Shown here piece by piece: positions 17,700 to 26,370 of a DNA stretch of 64,000 nt. Position 1 is the first letter of the stretch. Each line of letters begins with the position of its first letter. Source of the stretch: Psychrobacter sp. MF31 (GTDB lineage Bacteria; Pseudomonadota; Gammaproteobacteria; Pseudomonadales; Moraxellaceae); the NCBI RefSeq assembly GCF_012847335.1, contig NZ_JABBDX010000001.1, positions 372,001-436,000 of the forward strand, read 5' to 3'. A program made the translations under genes and the position numbers. Below the pieces are notes generated by a model. It searched no databases, had not been told where the DNA came from, and worked only from the letters and a program-made list of their open reading frames with translations.

Positions 17700-18956
17700 T
17701 CACGATGGCTTTTTAAAACGGTTGATTTGATAAGGCGTTGGATCAATTGCTTGAGGATTGTTCAAGTAATAATTGCGAATCATTTGAGCGCTGATGACCG
17801 CTTGAGTAAGCCCTAAATGCTGATGACCAAAATTTAAAAACACTCGACCGACTTTATCGATCACGGGCAGCGAGTCGGCTGTTGAGGGTCGAAATCCCAT
17901 CCAAGGCTGACGATCTGATGAATTTAATGGCGCCTTTAACATCGGCTGAGCTAGGTTCAATAACATCTGAGCGCGTTTCATATTGGCAGGGGCTTCAAGT
18001 CCTGCGTATTCCACCGTCCCTGCCAGCCGCAAGCCTTCGTCCATCGGCGTCATGATAAAACGCCGATCTAAGCTAGATACAGGCAGCGTTAGCCGGTGCT
18101 GCTCATGGGGCAGCATTAAGTGATAGCCGCGCTCGGTATCAAGAGGAACATTGATTCCGGTCAGTTTTTTTGCCAACACTTTAGAGTGAGCGCCAGCCGC
18201 CAACATCACGTTGAGCGCTTTTATACTGCCCTGTTGAGTGATCAGCTCAATGCCATCATCATTTACGCTTGCATCAAGGACTGGGCACTGCTCAATGACC
18301 ACGCCGCCCAATTGCCGAAAAGTCAAATTTAGCTTTGTAATCATGGCGCTAAGGTTGGTTATATGCCCTGTGTTGGGAAAAAATAGCGCCGCCAATTGGT
18401 TGTTTTGTAAGGCAGGCTCTTGCTCTAACAAAGCCTTTTGGCTAAGTTTTTCATTAACGACACCAAGGTCATTTAAGCGCCGACTATGGGCGGACAAAGC
18501 ATCAACGCTGCTTGGCTTTTCAACGGTTAATAATGAGCCGCGAACTTGCACCCAGTCATTTAATTGCCATTGATTTGAAAAATTTTGCCAAGCTTCGATA
18601 CTGTTTTGATTTAGCTGCAATAGCGCTTGATGGCTTTGGTTAAAAGGCGCCGGTCGCATGTTCATGAGCAATTGAATCGCCCAAGGCATTAAGCGCAGCA
18701 AGTAGCGCCAATCGAGTCTGAGCGCACCGAGCGGGTTAAGCAGCATCGCTGGAATTTGGCGGATGATGCTCGCATCAGCAATAGGAAAAACTTGTTCTGC
18801 TGCCAAGTGACCGGCATTACCGATAGAAGCACCTTGACCGATGCGATGAGCGTCTATGATTGCGGCGTTGACCCCGCAAGATTGCAACATGACCGCTGCG
18901 GTCAGCCCAATGATGCCGCCACCGATGATATGTAGGTCAATGGGATTTGCGCTCAT
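17700..18956 (-). CDS. FAD-dependent D-hydroxyproline dehydrogenase (DadA-like)
   Basis: A 418-residue flavoprotein of the DAO/DadA family. The N-terminal dinucleotide motif IIGGGIIGLTAAVML and the C-terminal GFRPSTADSLPVIDKVG, followed by FGHQHLGLTQ, are typical. In the hydroxyproline pathway such a single-subunit enzyme oxidises cis-4-hydroxy-D-proline to pyrroline-4-hydroxy-2-carboxylate, passing electrons to the respiratory chain. The start is the ATG following GTGGAGGAC; a longer frame upstream would run into the epimerase gene. General D-amino acid dehydrogenase activity is an alternative. Confidence 0.84.
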   Translation of the reverse strand: MSANPIDLHIIGGGIIGLTAAVMLQSCGVNAAIIDAHRIGQGASIGNAGHLAAEQVFPIADASIIRQIPAMLLNPLGALRLDWRYLLRLMPWAIQLLMNMRPAPFNQSHQALLQLNQNSIEAWQNFSNQWQLNDWVQVRGSLLTVEKPSSVDALSAHSRRLNDLGVVNEKLSQKALLEQEPALQNNQLAALFFPNTGHITNLSAMITKLNLTFRQLGGVVIEQCPVLDASVNDDGIELITQQGSIKALNVMLAAGAHSKVLAKKLTGINVPLDTERGYHLMLPHEQHRLTLPVSSLDRRFIMTPMDEGLRLAGTVEYAGLEAPANMKRAQMLLNLAQPMLKAPLNSSDRQPWMGFRPSTADSLPVIDKVGRVFLNFGHQHLGLTQAVISAQMIRNYYLNNPQAIDPTPYQINRFKKPS

Positions 18957-18982
18957 AATATTGTCCTCCACTTCACCGAAAC

Positions 18983-19975
18983 TTAAGGCGCAATGCCCCA
19001 TTTAAAAGGATCATCTTGTTGAATGATTAAGGTAGTTTTGGCACAAACAAAGGCATGACCGCAAATCGTAGGAATGATGGCATCTTTAGGATAGCCTGAC
19101 ATCGAATCATCATCGGCATCGATAAACTGATAGCTGCCTGTGAACACACTGCCAACGACACTTTTTTGATGCCAAAGCTGATCGGGAGTCAACTTTTGGT
19201 CAGCAGCTAGGCAGGCAAGTTTGGCACTGGTTCCCGTACCACAAGGCGAGCGATCATAAGCGGCACCAGGGCATAGCACAAAATTTTGGCTATTGATATT
19301 CGAAGCAGGATGGTCTTGAAACAGCTCAATATGATCAATCTCTTCGCCATTTTTGCCCGTGATATGGTTTTGGACTAAGGCATGTTTGATTTGCTGGCAA
19401 ACTTGAGTTAAGTGAGCAACGTTTTGGGTTTGAATGTCTTGGCCATGATTGCTGACCAAAAAAAACCAATTGCCGCCCCAAGCAATATCGCCACAAATGA
19501 TGCCAAGATTAGGAACCAAAACCTCAACTTGTTTTTTATAGCGATATGAGGGAACATTTTGAACACTACAGCTGCCATCTTGATGGAGCGTAGCTTTGAC
19601 TAAACCGACGGGCGTTTCAAGCCAATGAACGCCCGCTTTGATTTTTTGTTGATAAGCTAAAGAGGCAATTACCCCAATTGTGCCGTGACCACACATCCCC
19701 AAATAACCGGTATTGTTAAAAAATATAACCCCAGCCGTTGCTTTAGGGTCAGTAGGGGGCAGCAATAAAGCACCGACCAAAACATCATTTCCTCGCGGTT
19801 CTAAAATGATGCTTTGGCGCAAATGATCGTAATCAGATTTGAAATGCTGAAGCTTTTCTTGGATGCTGGTTCCAACAAGTTCAGGGAAGCCATCAAACAC
19901 CATCCGCGTAGGTTCGCCACCGGTATGCGAGTCGATAATGTCAAAATTAAATAGTGTAGAGTCCATGACCGCCAT
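18983..19975 (-). CDS. 4-hydroxyproline 2-epimerase (proline racemase family)
   Basis: A 330-residue enzyme converting trans-4-hydroxy-L-proline to cis-4-hydroxy-D-proline. Both catalytic cysteines are present: Cys95 in GMCGHGTIG and Cys245 in [11 protein letters not shown]. That separates it from the trans-3-hydroxyproline dehydratases, which have Thr in place of the second Cys. [13 protein letters not shown] near the start is the family N-terminal signature. The chosen ATG lies nine bases after AAGGA; an ATG three codons later is also possible. It is the first gene of the leftward hydroxyproline operon. Confidence 0.9.
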   Translation of the reverse strand: MAVMDSTLFNFDIIDSHTGGEPTRMVFDGFPELVGTSIQEKLQHFKSDYDHLRQSIILEPRGNDVLVGALLLPPTDPKATAGVIFFNNTGYLGMCGHGTIGVIASLAYQQKIKAGVHWLETPVGLVKATLHQDGSCSVQNVPSYRYKKQVEVLVPNLGIICGDIAWGGNWFFLVSNHGQDIQTQNVAHLTQVCQQIKHALVQNHITGKNGEEIDHIELFQDHPASNINSQNFVLCPGAAYDRSPCGTGTSAKLACLAADQKLTPDQLWHQKSVVGSVFTGSYQFIDADDDSMSGYPKDAIIPTICGHAFVCAKTTLIIQQDDPFKWGIAP

Positions 19976-20024
19976 CCTAACTTCGTCCTTAAAATTGGTA
20001 GTTGCTGACCCAACTAAGCAAAGG

Positions 20025-20053
20025 TCTATATATAGAGTGGACTTTTTAAAAGT
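20025..20053. promoter_or_regulatory. Tandem palindromes in front of the hydroxyproline operon
   Basis: TCTATATATAGA (20,025-20,036) is a 12-bp perfect palindrome. It is followed five bases later by ACTTTT-T-AAAAGT (20,041-20,053). Both lie 50-80 bases upstream of the epimerase start, in the gap shared with the divergent AraC-type gene. Promoter (-10-like TATATA on the minus strand) or operator roles are inferred. Confidence 0.4.
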
Positions 20054-20223
20054 GATCGTCTTGTGATTTTTTTGGAAAAAAATGCGCATTTTGGCACAGT
20101 AGAATTTAGTAAACTGAGAAGTTAGGCATCTAAAAGTTGAGCGCTAGAATTATTCTAAAGAGCGTTTTTATTATCATTAAGCTATTGATTTGAATTAAAT
20201 TTTATAAAAAATAGGTGAAAGCG

Positions 20224-21030
20224 ATGGAGGAAATTCAAGATAGCCATATATTTATGTTAGCAAAGTCACTACAGCATGGGATGACCAATCATCCTTTTGT
20301 GACTCAAGAAACGTTCGTTGCAAGCGTGGCAATGTTATTGCCATTACTTGATAATTTGGCAAATGTGGTATTTTTTGTGAAAGATGATCAAGCTCGCTAT
20401 CAGCTGGCGAATAAAACGTTATTAACGCGCTGTAATCTTTGCCATCCTAAAGAGATTATAGGATTTACCTCAGAGCAAATATTTTTAACTCGCCAAGGTC
20501 GCGACTACACCTTACAAGATGTGCGTGTATTGAAAGAAGGGAAGGTGATCAAGGATAATCTTGAGCTGCATAGTTACGCGTCCGGAAGGCTTGGTTGGTG
20601 CATTACCAATAAAATTCCCATTTATGGTATGGCAGGAAATGTGGTGGCGATGGCTGGAATTTCTGTTGATATTGATGAGGATAACGAGCGCATTTTGCGC
20701 CGTCATGCGCGATTGGCGGCAGTTGCTCAGTTCGTCCGCGACCATCTTGATCAGAAAATTAATATTATAGAATTGGCAGAGCTTGCAAATCTAAGCTTAT
20801 CGCAGCTAGAGCGAACGTTTAAAGCGGTACTTCATATGTCGCCATTGCAATTTGTTCAAAAGCTACGTTTAGAGCATGCCATTATGCTGTTGGCAAATCC
20901 AAGTATGAGCATCACGAAAATATCATTAAGTTGCGGTTATAACGATCATAGTGCTTTTAGTCGCCAATTTAAGCAGTTTGCAGGAATGTCACCCTCCCAG
21001 TTTCGCCAAGTCCATTATAAACATAAATAG
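20224..21030 (+). CDS. AraC-family regulator with N-terminal PAS-like domain, probable hydroxyproline activator
   Basis: A 268-residue protein. Residues about 35-150 (NLANVVFFVKDDQARYQLAN, then a phenylalanine/arginine-rich PAS core and IPIYGMAGNVVAMAGIS) look like a PAS sensory fold. Residues about 165-265 form the double helix-turn-helix of AraC regulators, ending in CGYNDHSAFSRQFKQFAGMS. The ATG follows an AGGTGA box; a GTG three codons earlier is an alternative. It is divergent from the hydroxyproline operon. In Pseudomonas an AraC-type protein (LhpR) activates the same pathway, which supports but does not prove the role. Confidence 0.8.
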   Translation: MEEIQDSHIFMLAKSLQHGMTNHPFVTQETFVASVAMLLPLLDNLANVVFFVKDDQARYQLANKTLLTRCNLCHPKEIIGFTSEQIFLTRQGRDYTLQDVRVLKEGKVIKDNLELHSYASGRLGWCITNKIPIYGMAGNVVAMAGISVDIDEDNERILRRHARLAAVAQFVRDHLDQKINIIELAELANLSLSQLERTFKAVLHMSPLQFVQKLRLEHAIMLLANPSMSITKISLSCGYNDHSAFSRQFKQFAGMSPSQFRQVHYKHK

Positions 21031-21961
21031 AAAGCTGAGCAGACTATGGAATGCGATGAACATTGTGGCTACTATAAGCTATAAAGCAAAACTCGTTATT
21101 TTAGCGGTTATGAATATTGCAGATAAAAACTTTAACTGATAGAAAAACTAGGCGCCAAACTGAACATAGCTCAGTAAAAGTCATTTAGTAATTGACAGCA
21201 CAGTTGTTTTTTGTCACTATATTTGGGATCAGGGACTTTAAATCATCTATAACCATACCTTTTCGGTTTTCGTATCATTATTACCTAAATCTAGGTTTAA
21301 ACCATTAAGATTTTCTAAATTTGACGACTAGCAATCATTATCTTGATTGACTCCTAAAGGATTGGGATCAACTACTTCGCTTTGCCAGTTATATCGCTGC
21401 ATATTTTACCGTTGAGTCAAGCAACAGATGTCCTTTTTATATGTTGTTTTAGTTGCAAGATTTCATCCTATAAAAATATGCGTAATCCTTGAATAAAGTC
21501 GATCAGAGTTCTTGAGTAGCAGATAAACTAAATTTCTCAAATGGATGAATAATTATTGCACTATTTAGTAACATTTATTACCATATGGGTCGATTATCAG
21601 AAATGGACAGTTCTAGATGATTAGAGTAAAGTTCAGACATTATCTAGTCGCTTTATCTCAGTGAGCTCAAAAATTATTTAATTCAAAAAACCTGCTTGAC
21701 AGACTTCTTTCTCGTCAGCATACCGGCAACTGATTAGACCATAAAAATTTAGCTCAATCATGGCAGCAGTTGTCGACAAAAAATGAAAACGATCCAAACT
21801 GCTGGGCTTTGTCTACCTATTTTGACGCAAGCCTAGCCTTTCAAGCTGCACCTAATTGAGTGTTTAAAGGCAAATCCCCGTCAAACGGGAATACTTCTGC
21901 TTTGCTCCATGAGTTCAGACACAACGTTATCGCGGCACAAACCCACGAAGGAACATGAACA
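21031..21961. other. 931-base region without a supportable gene
   Basis: All frames are broken by frequent stops, and the sequence is AT-rich. A short open stretch at about 21,749-21,857 encodes a protein-like segment (LAQSWQQLSTKNEN, then WALSTYFDASLAFQ) ending in a stop. An in-frame stop lies a few codons upstream of it, suggesting a decayed gene; I cannot name it. TTGACA at 21,696-21,701 with a poor -10 (CATACC) 17 bases on could contribute to allE transcription. A small CCCGT/ACGGG hairpin lies near 21,877-21,890. Confidence 0.4.
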
Positions 21962-22798
21962 ATGTCAACAAAAAGTACTTATTACGCACCAACCGGCGGA
22001 TTGCCTCCTCAAACACAACTCCTATCTGATCGCGCGATTTTCACTGAAGCGTATGCGATTATTCCTAAACGTGTACTAACCGACATTGTGATTAGCTATT
22101 TGCCTTTTTGGGAAGGCATGCGGATGTGGGTCATTGCCCGTCCATTGACTGGTTTTTCAGAGACTTTTTCTCAATACATCGTTGAAGTTGCGCCAAATGG
22201 CGGCTCTGACAAGCCTGAGCTTGATAAAAATGCTGAAGGCGTGTTGTTTGTCGTTGAAGGCGAAATGGACATTACCATTGAAGGTAAAGCTCACAATCTA
22301 CAATCAGGTGGCTATGCTTTCTTACCACCAGGATGCAACTGGACGCTCAAAAACAACGGCGATAAGCACGTTAAATTCCATTGGATCCGTAAAGCTTACC
22401 AATTTGTTGATGGTATCGATGCTCCTGAAGCTTTTGTCACCAGCGATCATGAAATTGAAGCGATCGAAATGCCAGGAACCAATGGCGTTTGGAAAACCAC
22501 ACGTTTTACTGAGCAATCTGACATGCGTCATGACATGCATGTAAACATCGTTACGTTTCAACCAGGCGGCGTGATTCCATTTGATGAAACTCACGTGATG
22601 GAACACGGCTTATATGTGCTAGAAGGTAAAGCCGTTTATCACTTGAACGGTGAGTGGGTTGAAGTTGAAGCGGGTGACTTTATGTGGCTTCGCGCATTCT
22701 GCCCACAGTCTTGCTACGCTGGTGGTCCAGGTCCATTCAGATACTTGCTATACAAAGACGTAAACCGTCACATGCCATTTATTCGTCCAGTACGATAA
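21962..22798 (+). CDS. allE: (S)-ureidoglycine aminohydrolase
   Basis: A 278-residue bicupin enzyme that releases ammonia from (S)-ureidoglycine to give (S)-ureidoglycolate in allantoin breakdown. The C-terminal cupin keeps the Mn2+ ligands Glu209, His211, His215 and Gln249 (DETHVMEHG...CPQSC). The start STYYAPTGGLPPQT and the end CYAGGPGPFRYLLYKDVNRH are typical of AllE/YlbA. The ATG follows GAAGGAAC. No other allantoin gene is visible within the window, so it stands alone between a decayed spacer and a convergent gene, with its own terminator. Confidence 0.92.
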   Translation: MSTKSTYYAPTGGLPPQTQLLSDRAIFTEAYAIIPKRVLTDIVISYLPFWEGMRMWVIARPLTGFSETFSQYIVEVAPNGGSDKPELDKNAEGVLFVVEGEMDITIEGKAHNLQSGGYAFLPPGCNWTLKNNGDKHVKFHWIRKAYQFVDGIDAPEAFVTSDHEIEAIEMPGTNGVWKTTRFTEQSDMRHDMHVNIVTFQPGGVIPFDETHVMEHGLYVLEGKAVYHLNGEWVEVEAGDFMWLRAFCPQSCYAGGPGPFRYLLYKDVNRHMPFIRPVR

Positions 22799-22849
22799 AC
22801 GATAAAATGGCATAGTTGTTAATCCAAATATGCCATGAGTGATCGTTTA

Positions 22850-22888
22850 AAACTGCGCTATCAATTGTATTGGTAGCGCAGTTTTTTT
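22850..22888 (+). terminator. Intrinsic terminator after allE
   Basis: Arms AAACTGCGCTA / TAGCGCAGTTT (11 bp, perfect) with a 13-base loop, then a run of seven T. Confidence 0.9.
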
Positions 22889-22925
22889 ATAATTATGAAT
22901 AGAAGACAGCTGCTAAAAATCGGTT

Positions 22926-24182
22926 TTATTGCCTTGATAAGCCAAAATCATTAACAATAGACTTCCAGTCACTAAAACGCTTTTGACTCAAGCTTTTGCC
23001 TTTGTTATTAAATTCATAGCGGATAATGGCGCTGCTTTCAGGATGAGTAGCGTTGACATAGTCATAAAAATAAAGCTTGCCATTGATATGGTAGCCAAAA
23101 TGCAGTTCTGATAAAGTTTCATCATTATTAAGCTTCATCCATGATTCTTTATCGCCTAAATTAATAAAGGCTTCGTCAAATTGAGGTGTGATCACGTATT
23201 TGCCATTTTTATCGATCACACCCCATTTAAGTTTTTTGCCTTTTTTAACCGCAACAGCAGCAAGACCATTCTTAAAGCTGCGAACGTCAGCAAAATTAAA
23301 GTCAATGACGCGCTTACCATGAGTATCAATATAGCCCCATTTGCCAACCTCGTACTCTCCGATCATCACGGCGGCAAGCCCTTCAGAATAGCTTTTAATA
23401 TCTGTGTACTTTGGAGCGACCACGTAGTTACCGTTTTTATCGATGACGCCCCATTTACCAGTGCCAAAGTTATCAAGACTTTCCAAGACAAAAGCTCGAC
23501 CCTCAACAAAGCTTCGCGCCATAGCCCATCGACCTTTAATTTTAGATCGACCTTGAGTATCAAAATAGCCAATTTCATAGCTCTCATCATCAGTGATATA
23601 AAGGGCTAAGCCATCCTGATAGTCAAGGATGACGCGATAGGCGATAGGAACGATGAGCTTCCCTGACTTATTGATGACACCAAACAAGTCGTCTTCGCGC
23701 CTACTTTTTTCATGCTGACCGACAACCGCTAAGCCTTCATGAAAGTTATTGGCGATATCGTATTTATAAGGAATAACGAGATTTTGGTTTTTGTCGATAT
23801 AGCCATAATAGCCGCCAAAATCGGCGTCAGGCTGTACTTGAAAAACAGTAGCTAGCCCTTCGTGAAAATTTCTAGGGTCCCAGCCTTTAAACCAGCTGCC
23901 ACTTTCCCATTGAATCGGGTAGTTGAAAGGAATAACAAGCTTGCCTTGAGCGTTAAAAAAGCCTTGATAAAGGTTATCGCCGCGAGACATAACCGCATAG
24001 GCAAGCCCTTCTGACAGTTCGCCGCACATGATGTAGTTATCTGCAATGATTATTTTTCCGGCTTCATTTTTAAATCCGCAGTAGTACTCACCTTGATCGT
24101 CATAATTATAAAAAGGCTGAATAGCCGCACTTGCTGAGATGCTGGCTAACAATAGCACTACTATCGCCCAATAATTTTTCAT
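22926..24182 (-). CDS. Exported WG-repeat protein
   Basis: A 418-residue protein with an N-terminal signal peptide (MKNYWAIVVLLLASISASA). It is followed by about eight tandem WG/KWG-type beta-repeats of 40-50 residues. Each has a G-x-I-D-x-x-G-K-x-V-I-P-like core and a closing F-x-E-G-L-A, for example KWGVIDKNGNYVVAPKY, KWGYIDTHGKRVI and KWGVIDKNGKYVITPQF. The final 60 residues are outside the repeats. WG-repeat proteins have no established general function; binding to peptides or surface components is often proposed. It is monocistronic and convergent with allE. Confidence 0.82.
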   Translation of the reverse strand: MKNYWAIVVLLLASISASAAIQPFYNYDDQGEYYCGFKNEAGKIIIADNYIMCGELSEGLAYAVMSRGDNLYQGFFNAQGKLVIPFNYPIQWESGSWFKGWDPRNFHEGLATVFQVQPDADFGGYYGYIDKNQNLVIPYKYDIANNFHEGLAVVGQHEKSRREDDLFGVINKSGKLIVPIAYRVILDYQDGLALYITDDESYEIGYFDTQGRSKIKGRWAMARSFVEGRAFVLESLDNFGTGKWGVIDKNGNYVVAPKYTDIKSYSEGLAAVMIGEYEVGKWGYIDTHGKRVIDFNFADVRSFKNGLAAVAVKKGKKLKWGVIDKNGKYVITPQFDEAFINLGDKESWMKLNNDETLSELHFGYHINGKLYFYDYVNATHPESSAIIRYEFNNKGKSLSQKRFSDWKSIVNDFGLSRQ

Positions 24183-24385
24183 GGCTTGACCTTAACTTGG
24201 CTATCAACCCATCTTAAATCATAAGCTCTTAGTAGGCAATTGTTTATATAGTATTATTTAGAAAATGAGATTTTTATTTATGGTATCCTTTGCTGTCGCG
24301 ATTGTTGTACCGCATAAAATACCTTCAAAAATTTGGCGGATAAGATAGAAAAGCCCTTGTTAACTGCTGATGACCATAATATATA

Positions 24386-24422
24386 AAACAAAAACCCTTG
24401 CAGCGCGTGGCTTACAAGGGTT
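24386..24422 (-). terminator. Intrinsic terminator after tRNA-Arg
   Basis: Arms AACCCTTG / CAAGGGTT with a 14-base loop, followed on the minus strand by TTTTTG and further T-rich sequence. It lies just downstream of the tRNA 3' end. Confidence 0.75.
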
Positions 24423-24447
24423 GATCGGCAACTATCGTATTACGTGC

Positions 24448-24523
24448 TGGCGCGCCCACAGGGACTTGAACCCCGATCGGTCACTTAGGAGGCAACTGCT
24501 CTATCCTGTTGAGCTATAGGCGC
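24448..24523 (-). tRNA. tRNA-Arg (anticodon CCT)
   Basis: A 76-base tRNA with encoded 3' CCA. The acceptor GCGCCTA pairs with TGGGCGC (one G-U pair). The D arm is GCTC/GAGC and the anticodon stem GTTGC/GTGAC closes the loop CTCCTAA. The T arm CGGGG/CCCTG encloses TTCAAGT. The anticodon CCT reads AGG codons. A terminator hairpin follows. No duplicated 3' end was noticed nearby, so there is no sign of an integrated element here. Confidence 0.96.
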
Positions 24524-24571
24524 GAGTGGTTATTGTAAAAAAAAGCACAAAAAATTGCAATCTTAAGCTTA

Positions 24572-25270
24572 TTATCTGCGATCTTCGAGCACCCCTTCTA
24601 AATCCAGCGCCGTATTACTTTTTGAGTTGATATTCATTTTGGGATTAAATAGATCATCTACTTGGTTTTTATAACCATCGATATCTTCAAAGCCTTGTTG
24701 GGTCAAGAGGTCTTGCCCTGAACTTGATAGCAAAAAGTTACGCAGCTGAAGGGCAACTGGGTTATCCGTGATAATAATAGCTTCAAGGGACTGCTGAGAT
24801 TTAACAGCATAGCTAAACGGCATCAATAAAGATAAGTTTTTCTTTGCTACAGAAGGCTGAGTTTGTAAGTTTGCTAAATTATCTGCTTGCTTTTGTAGCG
24901 CGTTAAGTTGGCTTTGGGTCAAGCTTTGATTGGTAATAATTATATCAGGTTGACCGTCTGCTTGATGATGCAAATTAAAAACTTGATCGCGATTGACATA
25001 AGAGGTGATGATCTTGATTTTTGGATATCGATGGTTAAACTTAGAAAGAATTTCAGTCATCGCAGGTTTTAAGCTGTCATCAATCTGAATAACAAGGGCG
25101 GCATTTAAAGGCGCTTGATCTAGAGTTTCAAGCTGTAACTGCTGATCGTTTAAGACAATAGGTAACGGGTTGAGTTGCTGTTGATTATGATACCAAAGCC
25201 AACCAAAGGTACTGACCATCGCTAATGTCATCAGCGCAAGGACGGCTAAAAATATCGGGTAAACTTTCAT
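24572..25270 (-). CDS. Membrane-anchored or secreted solute-binding-like protein
   Basis: A 232-residue protein with an N-terminal hydrophobic helix (VYPIFLAVLALMTLAMV) that could be a signal anchor. The remainder resembles a fragmentary periplasmic type II binding fold of the ModA kind: LKPAMTEILSKFNHRYPKIKI, then DIIITNQS, and a C-terminal PVALQLRNFLLSSSGQDLLTQQGF that matches the end of molybdate/sulfate-type binding proteins. It is shorter than ModA, and the central ligand region looks reduced. The start is uncertain; an ATG 12 codons upstream is also open. No ABC partner is adjacent, so transport is doubtful. Confidence 0.6.
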   Translation of the reverse strand: MKVYPIFLAVLALMTLAMVSTFGWLWYHNQQQLNPLPIVLNDQQLQLETLDQAPLNAALVIQIDDSLKPAMTEILSKFNHRYPKIKIITSYVNRDQVFNLHHQADGQPDIIITNQSLTQSQLNALQKQADNLANLQTQPSVAKKNLSLLMPFSYAVKSQQSLEAIIITDNPVALQLRNFLLSSSGQDLLTQQGFEDIDGYKNQVDDLFNPKMNINSKSNTALDLEGVLEDRR

Positions 25271-25366
25271 TATCAACCGCTCAATGGTTATCATCAAATC
25301 CGTCATGATAATCCAATTGGTAGGAAATCAGCAAGCCAAGTCCTGTAATTTTGGAATGAGTTATGA

Positions 25367-25876
25367 CTAAAGCGACTCGTGATGATACAAAACCTCGGCG
25401 GTTAAGTCAGCAAGCATTTCAGCAAAAATGTTATCAGTATTGGGCAAATTATTTGTAGTTTCAGCTTTCACTTTTTCTATCGCCCGTTCAGTAGGTTGAT
25501 TGCGGTCTGTTAAAACGGCTCTTAGCTCATGATTATCGGCAGCTAAAGGCGATTCACCGCGCGTTAAATGATCCTGTAACCAAAAAAAACCATGAGCCTC
25601 CCACCAAGACTCGAACTTTGGCAGCGAGCTTCCGGCAATGGCTTGAGGAAGGTTAAGCGTTCGCAATGTTTTAGCAAGATTTAGATCAGTTGCGGCTTGT
25701 TTACGGCTTAAGTACAGCGCGCCCTTATCGCCTAAATACGGCTTTTTGCGTTGCCAAGCGGCGAAATTGAGCTTCAATCTTGGTAATTGCCAAAGCTCGC
25801 CCCGATAATAAATGACGTAAAATCGTCCTTCAGGATGAACAAAAACAGCGTCAATAGGTCGCAGCGGCTTTATCAT
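25367..25876 (-). CDS. Uncharacterised protein
   Basis: A 169-residue soluble protein that I do not recognise. It opens MIKPLRPIDAVFVHPEGRFYVIYYRGELWQLPR, a short beta-rich part. Basic segments follow (NFAAWQRKKPYLGDKGALYLSRKQ), then a Trp-rich stretch (FESWWEAHGFFWLQDH), and an acidic helical tail. No signal peptide or membrane segment is seen. It lies upstream of, and in the same direction as, the binding-like protein, about 100 bases away, so the two may be co-transcribed. The ATG follows an AGAGCAACA sequence, not a strong ribosome site. Confidence 0.6.
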   Translation of the reverse strand: MIKPLRPIDAVFVHPEGRFYVIYYRGELWQLPRLKLNFAAWQRKKPYLGDKGALYLSRKQAATDLNLAKTLRTLNLPQAIAGSSLPKFESWWEAHGFFWLQDHLTRGESPLAADNHELRAVLTDRNQPTERAIEKVKAETTNNLPNTDNIFAEMLADLTAEVLYHHESL

Positions 25877-26370
25877 TGTTGCTCTCGAATATTTTTTTAA
25901 TGGTAGCTATATTTTATGACAGTTATTAATCATAAAATCAGCGCTAAAAATGGGATTGTCGCGACATTAGATGACGCATTATTTTCAAGCAGCTTGACTA
26001 CTGCTAGAAAATAATCAAAAGCAGTGGCAAACTACTTCAAATTATTACGGTCTTACTTTTGCGATGAAATTATGCTGTGGTCATTGAGGATCATAACATT
26101 GATCAAAACAGCAGCCGATTGCAAAATACCAACTACCATGATTGATAAAATAAAAAATGGTATAATATCTGCTTTAATTTTTAATAAAACCAAACAATTG
26201 CATTATTTTAGCAAAGTTAACCGTTGCAATGGACATATCCATGATGAACGGTAAGTTCTTATAGTTTTAAACTATAAAATTATTGCAAACCCGCAACCGC
26301 AAAATAATGATGACGTCAAGCAGTTTTGTAAATTATTTGGCAAGATAAATTGCAACTTAGATGATGAGCT
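25877..26370. other. 494-base spacer upstream of recC
   Basis: No convincing gene is present. Features: an extended -10 promoter element (TGGTATAAT, 26,158-26,166) reading toward recC, and a 19-base perfect palindrome TTATAGTTT-T-AAACTATAA at 26,259-26,277, about 95 bases before recC. The left 200 bases are AT-rich without visible structure. Confidence 0.45.
26158..26166 (+). promoter_or_regulatory. Candidate extended -10 promoter for recC-recB-recD
   Basis: TGG followed by a consensus TATAAT forms a TGn extended -10. No good -35 is seen at 16-18 bases, which is acceptable for extended -10 promoters. It lies about 200 bases before the recC start. Confidence 0.4.

Noticed and set aside
24448-25306. 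Possible integrated element at tRNA-Arg
   Set aside because: No integrase and no duplicated tRNA 3' end were seen, and the flanking genes look chromosomal.
26024-26254. A 76-codon frame upstream of recC
   Set aside because: It has no ribosome site, spans the TATAAT promoter element and is of low complexity.
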